Source of the DNA: Apostichopus japonicus
Lineage: Eukaryota; Echinodermata; Holothuroidea; Aspidochirotida; Stichopodidae
DNA: 64,000 bases
Assembly (NCBI RefSeq): GCF_037975245.1
Contig: NC_092564.1
Coordinates: 27,326,984 to 27,390,983, forward strand
Direction of reading: 5' to 3'
The notes under the pieces were generated by a model, which saw nothing but the letters and a program-made list of their open reading frames with translations, was not told the origin of the DNA and did no database searches. The position numbers were made by a program, and so were the translations under genes. This document shows, in pieces, positions 13,001 to 25,000 of this stretch (positions are counted from its first letter, which is position 1; each line of letters begins with the position of its first letter).

Positions 13001-16000
13001 GTTAATAACCACATATTCAAGATTGATCCATCAATAAGTCTAATCAATCCATTAATTTCAAATCGATGCACAATAACTGTGCATAAAATAATCCAAATGA
13101 GCAACACAATAGAAGAATACCTGACAGTTATTAGACTTGAATAGAGCTAGACAGTAATGCTAAATGTAATACTAAGTTTGATATGGTTTCAAACAGACTC
13201 TATACTGATCTATAATAACTAGTGCTATATTTTAAACTGAATCCATGGTAAAGTCTATTGATTCTTTCTTGGTCTAGACCATATACCAGTCTACAATCAT
13301 ACATATTAATCAAAATTATTTCATCGCAGCACATCACTGAAATATCAAAATAAACTATTTCAGTTATAAAATGGCTACTAAATTATGACAGGTAGAAAGA
13401 TAAAAAGTTAAATACCAAAAGTTTCTGCAATATTCAAGACACGTTGACACACTAATTCAATCTACAGTAATAATAAATTCAGTATAAAAGTTGACTAAGA
13501 AAATATGACTTGTGAAATGATAATTTAAGAAGTGTTTTTATGGAAGGACAGAATACGACAGCAGTTTGATATAAAAGCTGAAAACTCCTATTTTTAAAAT
13601 GAATTAAAAACACTTCACAATAAAGAAAGGGGGAGGGAGGGAGGGGGGAGATGTGTGGGTGGGTGGGTGATTTGAGCTATTAAGGAGTGGAAGGCTCCGT
13701 TCTGACAGCAGCAGGCATGTCAATTATTTCGTACTCGTCCCATGCATTATGATCATTATCTCTTACGTCAATCTGGGCCTCCGACCGTTGTCGCAAGTTC
13801 TACACAGATGTAGGCAAGAAAAAGTGAGGGGGACAAAACAAGAAGGATATGGTAGCAAATGGTTGTGTCAAAACTGAAAGAGGAATCAAGGTAAACAGAC
13901 ATGTGCTTTCTTTGATTCAACAAAACAAACAATGATATGCATTAATTAAAACCGAGGCAAACCGGAAGGTGGGATCATACAGGGACGATTACATGCTGGG
14001 TTTACTGCCCTCGGTAAAACTTATCCACTTTCGACGTGTCAATCCGGATAGAACATTTTTTTTTTCGACCAGTCGTACATAACTAAACTTTTTACCGGAG
14101 TTAACTGAACGTTCCTTTTCCTTTCTCAAATTCCTACTAAATCAACGATACTTTATAAGACAATTTGTTTTCAAGCAGTAAAATACAGGAAGTTTCAAGC
14201 AGGTTTGAAGCTGTAGCTTATATTTAGCTGTTGAGATTTCACTTTTTTTCAAAACAATTCCAAATGCTGATCCAAAGATATGATTTCAATATGTCACCCC
14301 CCACCCCCAATAGAAATTGCCTGGCTAATTTCACTCGAGTTATTTCACAGACTATTTGATGCCGGGACACTTTTGTACCGCAATTAGTGCTGAAAAGCAC
14401 AAAACAAAACACAGCTTGTAAAATCTAAAGGGATGTGACTTTTGCAAAGATGAAAACGGACAATATTCTTTACAAGGTCCCACTTTGCTATTCTTTACAA
14501 AGGCTTTTCTTTACAAAGGCTCACTTCTTAACTTCCAATGAGAACTACTCTTATGGTAAATAAAAACAACCTTTTTTGGTTTCTATTTACATTATAGTAC
14601 TCACCTTTCAAATCCTATAATTCTGAAGTTTACTATAAATTAAACCAATCAAAACCACTGAGAGACAAAAGCCAGTACCATTAATGTCATTATTCTGATG
14701 GTTAATTGAAATGAATCCCCCATGGCAATGCTTTTGTAACGAATAACAACATGCTCTCATGAAATGTAATGTTTGCTTCCTTCCACCTTCCGACAACTTT
14801 TTACTTTTTGAATCACTGATGTACATTTATATGCAGCTTGTCAATTTTGTTTTTAAACTTTTTCCCATTGAAATGAACATAGAAAATCATTTCAAACTAT
14901 TTGAAAACCAAGGCATTAGTTTTAAACATTCCCCCCCCCCCCATACTTTTCTTTGGAGATTAAATTTCACCAATTTGATTTGGTTTCTATAATTTCACTG
15001 CATATGAAGCACAAGTGTTATTTTACACCAAAGCTCATGATTGTTCGTGGTTTCACAAATGTCTGAAACTGGGACAAGAGTAGATACTCTGTGGCTTTAT
15101 TGATACTTTATATTCCAAGTAAAAGCATGGATTTCATAAACTACTCAAACGACAAACAGATTAATATTGACGATAATGCATCGTCTTCTTCCCATGATGG
15201 AAATTAAGACTATTAATTAAATTAAAACTAAGAATATTGACCCCTTTTCCACCCTAGGAGTGAACTTTTTGGCCATCTTATGATACCCTTCCACCGAGCA
15301 GTACCATAACCAAGAGATGACATAAGCATGCTTGATGTTATAAAATCATGACCAAAAAATCCATACCCTCAAGAGCAAGAATCCACATGCAAACGAACCC
15401 TTGGAGCCATTCCAATGGAGATTTGTATGATCTGATCTTTGTTCGCATTGGCAAACATTAGATGAATAACCTAATCTACAATAGCAAATCCATCACACTG
15501 TAAGTGTGGTATAAAGATAAATAGTCACAGGATGACTTATAATATATGCAAATTTAATATGCAAATTTAAATCAAGTACTTTCCTAGTGATGTCGTAGAG
15601 CCCCAACACCATTAAAAATAGAAAGCAAGAGGGACTTTCCTCCTACTCCCCCCCCCCCCCCTTACTCCAGTTTATTTTTATAATGTTGATGTTATTGAAA
15701 ATGCTCTAAGTACAGTAGTAAAATACAACAAGTACTTCTTGACCAATCAAGTTGCCAATGTGAACAAAGAAATTTAAATAATGCATCTTTTAAAAGTGAA
15801 GGGGAAAGAAAAAGAGAGATAAGTACAAAAAGGAATGAAAAAGGAAGGCATTGTGCAGAATACATACAGAATTTAAGAATGCTTGCAGTTCTTCAGAGGA
15901 TAAAATAGCAGCCTCAGACAGGGTCTCGTAGCTTGTGCTGTACCTCTGCAGCAGGGGCTCCTCCAACTAAAAGCAGGTGCGGCAGAGGGTAGGTAGGTAG

Positions 16001-19000
16001 GTTGCAGGTGGAAAGGGGGGTACATATGGGGAAGACAAAGACAAAGGGGGAAAAAAAGGATGCAAAACGTGGATTAGACGAGAGAAGAAGAGGAGAGGGC
16101 TATTAGATGAAAGGAAGAAATAAAAGAGTTGGAACAGCAGAATCATTTGATAAGAGTGTTCAGCAAACCTGGACAAGTCATTCTTATATACAGAGCAGGC
16201 ACAGACAAATATATACATAATATATATATGTTTATATATAATATATATATGACTGTTATAGTTCAGATGACTTAGCACTGACTACTGCAAATCAAGCAGG
16301 GAGATAAGTAAACTCTCCTTTATGTGACTTTACTACGGTCATGAAGGATAAATAATGGCACGGAGAATAAACAAGAGGATAACAGACAAGACAGACAGAT
16401 GGACGGCCAGACCGACAGAGACAAACAGACAGACAGACAGAGACATAGGATCGAGGACAGACAAATGCAAGAATTCAGACAGCAGGATCGTATCAAGGAA
16501 GAGCCAACACGGTAGGATAACGGTTAGGCTGCAGATTTCCGCAGTAGCAAATATCCCGTGAGTTTAAAGCGGAATACTTATTTACTTAAACAGACTAACA
16601 GGTCTTTGATGTTATTGGAAAGAAAGAGGTAGGAAGAAAAAAAAAAAAGCATCCAGAAAAGTTAAAAGAAGAAAGAAAAAGAACTGAAAAGTGTAACTGT
16701 TATATAGCAAAGCCTTTATTTGTCTATGAATGGTTAAATATAAACTCAGCAAAATGTTTCTGTACAAAAGTCAAATCAAATGTTAACGGCTGTTTCTATG
16801 GGTTGAACTTGCATATCCACATTACAGAGTAAAGATTTAGTTTGCATAAAAGATCAGTGCATAACAGAAAATAGGGTAACCATCTCCCCCCCCCCCCCAT
16901 TCCACCCCATCCCCACGTCCAATTTAAACAGCTCAGACTTGACTTTCTTGTCTCACATATGCATATTTTCCACTTCTTCACTTCAATGGTACTCAATTAA
17001 TACTAAATAATACCCAAATCATACCCAAATCAAAAGTCGTTACTAATCAGTCTGAGCAGCGCTACAGAGTCAAAAATGACAACTTCTCAAGAGTTTCGGA
17101 TATTTCATTCACCAATATGATGCATGTTGATCCCAATAAATGTTTATAGGAATGGTTGAATTATGTCAACAGTGTTGTAGTACATGACTAGAAGTCTTGG
17201 TGGCTGCATGTGTAATATTTTCACTGTAAAAACTGATTTGCTAAGGTTTTCTTCTATTTCTTTCTAGATTTGGAGGTAGGTAAGGCTGTGCAAGGGTCCA
17301 TCATCCTGTCGATTTGGAGGTAACTTAACGGTGCGAAAGACATAACTGAAGCTAAATTGCACACTTTCAAAACCCTGGATTCTACTTTTGGCAAGAGACA
17401 AAAACAACACAAAAAGAGTCCATTAGACAGAAAAATTTCTACGCCGGTGAGTAACAGGTTCATCTGACAAACGGCAGGTGACTTGATATACAATTCCAGC
17501 GGCAAAAAAAAAAAAAAAAAAAATTCTAATGAACATATAAATAAATATGTAAGTATCTATATATATATATATTATATATCTTTGCACTGCATATCATTAT
17601 TATTTTGTTTCCGCCTTTAAATTGGCTGTAAACAACTGTTTGCTTTGACTTTCCAAGTACTTGACCAGATGACTGCCTCTGGGTTGACCTTTGAGCTCCA
17701 TATCTAAAAAGACACTATTTCCTGCACTTAAGTATCTGGCAACAATCTGATTGTTCTCCACAGAGGAAACAAACCCATCGGGCAACTGATCAAATGTGAA
17801 AAAGACTGTTCAATTCCTTTTACAATAGGAAATAGACCTGAAAACACCCTCTCTCGATGCCAGAAGTTATCTTACATTAATCTGCCGCACTCCATTATTC
17901 TCTTCTTAAACATGAATATGCAATGATGCAAATTTATGCAAAGCCAGAAGGAAACGTATCAACTGTGAAAATCACAATTAAAAACAAATTTTAAAAGAAA
18001 CAAAAACACCACTTCAAGAAGAGTTCTCAGAAAGAAAGAAAAATGGAAACTAGTGTCACACGTGAGAAACAAAATGGTGGCAAACTGAACAACATCCACT
18101 GGTGGCCAGAAATACATCACTCAGGAAACCTAGAAAGAAAATATAACTTCAAATCATTCCCTGTTTATAATCATGGCAAATTCTTACAGATTTTAAACCT
18201 ACGCTGTTTTTCTGTTAAAACATCAGACTATATGACCTATCATCAGATTGCTAACAAGATTTCTATTCTAACGAGAAGTGCGATACTGGCCTAGCTTTAA
18301 AGTCTAGTGGTAAGTTTCAGGGTTAAAGGAAAACCAAAATTATAAAATATGGATTGGCTATTAATGAATCTGAACTTTTGAAAGCTTTGAAATTTCTACT
18401 TATTAAACATATTTCATGAATTTTTCCATGATTTTCATGACAGCTGGAACTCGGTTCTGAAAGAACTAAATAACTTCAAGATGGAATGAATTTAACTACT
18501 GTACCATTCCCTTCAAATTGATTCAACTAATTTGAATGCTGTGCAAAAGATGGGCCACAAATGTACCTTGAATCTGTTTCTAATTGGGATACAACAAACC
18601 ATCTCATTGTATCCATCTATTCTTTGTTTAGATACACTAAAAGCCTTTAGCTTAAACTTATATATCTGACATAGATCATAAAAGGGGAACACCATATTGT
18701 TGATTCCTAAACTGGGAGAGATTAAGCCATTCTAACTAATCCATCCATTACCTTATTGTGATACGAATTAATCCATATAAGGCCAAGAAAATATTTTAAC
18801 TCATATTTCTCCTTCTGGAAAGATATATCCATATTTACTTTATATCTATTATATATTCTATTTTACTAATCCAATCTATTTTGATTGGGATATACCAATT
18901 TATTTTCTTTTTGAGGGGTGAATGTTTGTATTATTTTCACAAATCCAGCTTATTTTATAATGACTAGTGTTGCCACCATATGGACACACCCATTTTGGAA

Positions 19001-22000
19001 ATATGCTAATAATTGGTGAAACTTCTTTTCCAGTGGACAAAAAAATAAAATAATATTTAAACATTTGAAATTTTCAACAGGCTTAAAAGAATGCAAGAAT
19101 ATCATCGGAAAATGCAAAAACTGGTAATTGAAGAAAACAAAACGTCGGCAGAAAAACTCACGGCAAAAGCAATCAGAGAAGGAAATCTGATGCAGAACAA
19201 ACCCAAAGACATAAAGATGCAACCCAGGAGAGAAAGGAAACCATCTCCGACCAACAGGAGCAGATCACGCAAAAACCAATTCAGATGATATCAACGCCAT
19301 CTGCAGCATCACATGGGCCTGATCACTACCTAAATCTCCACTTCAACGGCTAATTCGACAAAACCCCCACAATTCGAACGTGATATTTTCCGAATTCAAA
19401 TTGGGATTCCTTTAATTTTTAATTTCCATAAAAGATGAGGGATACAGAGAGAGACTGAATCGGTGCAAAAGAAGTTTACAAATCTAATAAAAGGTGTATA
19501 TTATTAAAGGAGCAGTACTGAGAAAGATTTCAACTTTAGATGCTTTCACATCATTCCAGATGAAATGAAGAGAACTTAGAAAGGACAATTACTTTAATAA
19601 AGGAAAAGGTGCTTATTATTATCAAATGTGCCCCCAAAAGTGAAAATGTTATATCTCTTTCTCCCTCTATATCTCCCCCCCCCCACCCTCCCCCTCCTCC
19701 TTACCCAATCATTGATATGAAGCAGAGCTTTCTACCTTGGTAAACCATTACATAATCAGGCTTCAAAAAGCCTTTTATTTCATAGCAAGAATATACTGAC
19801 ATCTATTTACAGTAATTTTTATTCCAGAGGAAGGATTCAAAAAGAGTTTTGGTGTGGTTGTCATGGTATTTATTTACAATAGCTAGGACTGATTTTATTT
19901 GCATTATAAAAAAGGAATGTGCAGTATTTCTACTTTGTTCACTTCAGCAGCAAAAATCAGCTCCTGCATCTGAGATCTATGAAACACTACTACAGAAACA
20001 AGGTTAAACTGAATCAAGCTTGGGAGACCTAGAATATGTGAGTGTATGACATTGAATTTGTATCTATGGGTGGGGCAGGGGGAGGGGGTAGGGGAGAATG
20101 GTGGAGTGACAATGGATGAGGGAACGGTGTGTATGAGACATTGTGTGACAACAACATAGAGGATGCCAACAAATTTGATGAAGATAGGGAGAGGGCAGGC
20201 TTGGACATGAAAGGCAGATCTACCAGGGTTTATAAATTGGACAAACATCTAGATTGACTAATAACTGACTAGTGTGACCGGTATACTGTTGTAGTGTACG
20301 TGTATAAATGATAAACTAAACGAAAAGAATGCTAGAAACACGTCGTCAACATCCAGGTCAAAAACCACAGACCTTTGGCCGAAATTCAAAGGTATTCTTT
20401 GAAAAGGTTTATGGACACAAAAAGCAAAGAGTAATCCATGTCTCTCAAAATATTTCAAAGACCACAATATTTTTTCGCCACCAATCCCCCCCCCCCCCCC
20501 TCCAACCACACCACCTTTGGTTGGAATATTGTGGCAAATCTGTCAGTGGTTCATCTGTTTACTCTCCTACAAAGTTCTATTTCTCTCTCGTGTTTCTAAC
20601 CATTCCTTTGACGACACATCCCCTCCGAGGTTCGGAAGGGAGAAGCTCATGCGAGGGAATATATAAATAGGTAAAATAAAGGAGAGGTCAAAAGCAACAG
20701 CTACCAGGACAGGAAGAACAACAAAAGCAGGCTCCGTAGTAAATATAGGGGAGCCAATAAGAGAAGAGAAACGCGAACGATAACAAAAAACTACAACTCT
20801 TACCACATTAAGAGACGACGTGTATGACGTGATGACTTCCTCGGTAGTGGTTTTGAGTATTAACTACATCGGCCATGCAAAAATTGTGAGAAAAGTTAGC
20901 AAACATTTTTTCTTTTTTCTTTCTTTTTTTAGTCAATTTTAGAATATCTATACTACAGGGATTCATTTTTTTTTTTTTTAAATCTGATCTCATTCATTTC
21001 TGTCAATATTATTAAAAGCCAACCAAATTAGTAACAATTAAAAATGAGTTTTCTGTTAAAACAATTCAAAGGGAGTCATTCTTTGTGAAAGGATCATTAT
21101 TAATTACTATATTACTATTCCTATTGTTATTATTATTATTATTTCAGCAACAAGCAATTTATTGGGGAACAGAAAAAGAAAGAGAAAATGGAATAATTTC
21201 TTTAAATAAAGAGCCCTGTCATTATACTCACCTGACCACAATTGTTCACACACAAATAAATTTAACCTGATTCCAGGTATCAGCTTTTTTCCTTCTTCAC
21301 CCACTGTCATTTCCCCCTCCCCTCACCCCCCTGCCACATTTTGGACCCTTGCAACTCTCTTATCACTCTAGAGGGATCCTTGTCAGGGAATATTGTATTT
21401 AGGGATCACATGTTATACTTAGGGGACATCTCTGTGGGGATACCAGTTGTGTTCAGGAGGACAAGAAGGATACTACCTAGTAATAACCGTAGGGTTTACC
21501 TAATTGAGGAATACTACCCTCCACATATTTGGTTTCTAATGCATATTCATAAATCAAAATGAGTACAGACAACAAAAACGAGGACAGAGAATGAAATCAT
21601 CTGCATCTCCAGCTTTAGGGGATACTAAAAATGCAATCAACGATATGAGTTAACTAGTCCCCCTTGTTTGCACTATCGATTGTAGGCAGCTGAACATCAG
21701 CAACATATAGGAGGTGGTAAACTTATTGTCACACCTTTGGGTGGAAGTGCTGCCCTCTATTAGTAACAAATGGTTGTTAATAATCCCAACCTGCAAACTG
21801 CAATGTAGCATATAATACAATTATTTTACCATTATTTAATTAGGATAAAAGACATGTTGTTACAAGAAGTAAACAGAGATCGAAAATTATTTGACCAGAA
21901 CTTGTTAATATTACACAACACCACACATCCATGGTGCTCAACTGGTGCTCAATAGGGTAGAGGGGAAAGCACATCCAATGAATCTACACTACTAGATAGG

Positions 22001-25000
22001 GCCTTGATACCACACATCCCAGGATTCTGAGCTATTACGTACGGCCAGCTCAGAATAGAACAACACACACTAAAATGGTGGTGAATTATAAGATGGTGGG
22101 TGCCTCAATACCACACATGCAAGGATTCTGGGCTCAATTTACGCTAGTCCACAAAGATTCAGTACTATCAAACAGGGACTTAACTCTACACCATATATCT
22201 AGGGATGTACATTACAATATCCCAAACATGTAGCAAAATATGTCAGCTGTTTCGTTGACACTGAGAACGAAGTACACTCTAATTGACTGTACAGACAAAA
22301 TCTGTTGTAACTCTATTGAGTATACTAACATGCAATTCTAGTTTTGTTCCCATGACAACCCAAATGCATATTCATAAATATCTACAATGCAATGACATAC
22401 AACCAGACATACATACTCTGCAAGACCCTTTTTTTCTTTTTTTTTCTTGTGAATCTAGTTTTATATTTTTAGGGCCTCCACTACGAACCAGCTCGACATT
22501 ACACACGTTGTTGTGTTTTTTAATGGACTCTTCTCATCATCAATACCACACCTATCCCTGCCACATTACAAAATTTCTTTTGCACAAGATGATTATGTTG
22601 GCATGATTAAAAATACAGTTTTAAAGGCATGTTGCAAGAGGCAAAAAGGAAGAATTTTATAAATGATCTTTATTTTGACAGTTTTAAATGTTCAAAGATG
22701 CAACGCATTTGATAGCAATTCAAGCAGCTTAGATTTTTGAAGCATGAAATACTCAAGATAAATATCTCACCAGCTTAAAATGATTTTTTGAGAGCGCAAA
22801 CATTAATAACACCAACTTCTTCTATAATCTTTTTGTCCTTTTCATGATATTCAAAGTTTTTTTTTGTCTCCCTTGTACATAACTTTGTTAAAGTTTGCTA
22901 TCAAATTTTGCAGAATAATATTTAGACCTACAAAGTTGTCTTCTTTCAATACAGAGAGTTCATCAATATATTTCCGCAGGTGTACTGCATCAGTTATGAA
23001 ACCATGTCAAAATATTTGTTTTTTACCATTTTGCAATAACTAGATAAAGAAATCCTTACATGGCACCCTGTCATATAGACATGCAAAACAAGTAAAACAT
23101 ATGTTTTCATACTAACTTCTATGGATAAGGCAAGACATTTTTAATCTCTATAGTGAGAAAACGTAGGTCCATGGTACGATTATTTGATCCCAAAACCAGT
23201 TGCAGGCATTTAATCTCAATTATGCTTAGGATTATACTCAGCATTATCTTAATCCTTATCGGGTGACCACTGAAGCAACAACAAAATCAGTTAGATAGTG
23301 GGAATTCTATAAAAGTAAGAAACCAAGATTTGTTGGTATTTTTACCCATGTTTTTGGGATACTACAATGTGATAGCAGTCTTTGACTACATTATCACAAT
23401 TTTCTCTCAAAGTTACAGTTGCAAAATCGAGGCACAGGCTGCATTTTCACTTGCACGGATATAAATTGGTTGAACGATTAAATTGATTGAACGACTCAAA
23501 CCGATTGAGCGATTCAAATCGATTGAACGATTCAAATCGATTGGGGTATCTGAAGATCGCAACAACCACACATGTACGATGAAAACTTGCATATGGAGCT
23601 TCAGTCTGGTTTAGGAAGCGCTGAATTATAAATTCATGAATGCTTTTGGCAGATATCTACATTTTCTGTTTTCTTAATATATGTCCTCAAGTTTCAGAAA
23701 GTGGCATAGATATGCTATGAAGGTTAATCCACTGCTTTTGCTTCATAAGAACAGAGAAATATTTTTGATGATGATAGCAGCTCTCCAAACAGGATTAAGG
23801 AGACAAAAAAATATAGGAAGGGTGATATACAATGCTGTGTCATTAAACGATCAGCTGTTAATGGAATGAAACACAGAAAAGAGCGTAAATAAAAATACGC
23901 CAGAGACGAACACAATGGGTCGGTTGCTGCGATCTTTCAAAGATACATATATTCGATGCTTCAGTGGCACCCTGAGGCTACTGTAGTACATGTTACAATT
24001 GTAAGGCAATGGCATAAAATCACGATCCCTCATGAAGACTTGCAGTAAGTCTAGGGTACTTTACCTCGTTTTCAAAATCCTGTCGAGGGGTTTAAAATAA
24101 AGTCACGTGAGTTTGTGATAGGACGAATGTACACTGCTGGAACCAGAAACAGACCTGATCCTGAGGTTTAATATTATATGTCCCCGATTTATACATATTT
24201 ACCAAGTTGTGGTATAGGATAATGCATTCGCTACATGCAGTTTAAAATCAGTGGCCTAGTTTCCATTGTTCCCCCACTAAAAATCATGCATGCAAAAAAA
24301 ATCCCTAAACAATCACATATGAATATTTGAGACTTTTTAATAAATGGTATTATATTATTAATGTGTTATTAAAACAAAGACCTGTCAGCACCTGTCTTGG
24401 AGTAACTGATTCTTAAATTGCTCTATGTAGTAAGACTGATTAACATTATCAGTCAATACTCATTTATACATGATAATAGAGTGTCACCTAGTCTATAAAA
24501 TCAAATCATAAAACATAAGTAGTTCTGTGAGTAGGGGACAACATAAACACACATACAAACATACACAAACATGTATATATATATACATATATATATCAAC
24601 ATATGATAATTGTATGTATAAGGTAGGAACATCTGGAATTCATTCTATTCACATCAAATATATTTCACGAAAACAAAACATACAAAGGGAGTATTGCAAG
24701 TGGGTCCAATCAAGTGATACTTTGTGATACACAAGTGATACACAAGTGAGTCCACACAAGTGATACTTTGCTCTATATCTTTCTATTGGTGCATGTCTTA
24801 AAAAGTCCACATACAGATTCTTACATATGCCAACTGATCACCTTAAAAAATTAACTTCTCGAGAGGTATCAACTTGTAACTGCTCAAAACAATGTACTTC
24901 TTGCTTGTGCAGGGAAGGTCGTTAAAATAAACACTTGTTATTTAGTTGACAGCTAAGATGATTCCTTGCAAGACAGGAGCACGTTCTATACAGTGATCAA

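Noticed and set aside
16355-16561. Plus-strand frame rich in TDR/TDK
   Set aside because: Translation of the degenerate (GACA)n repeat.
20329-20670. 113-codon plus-strand frame and opposing minus-strand frames around 20.2-20.8 kb
   Set aside because: Pass through poly-C/poly-G tracts, show no family features or splice-site pairing.
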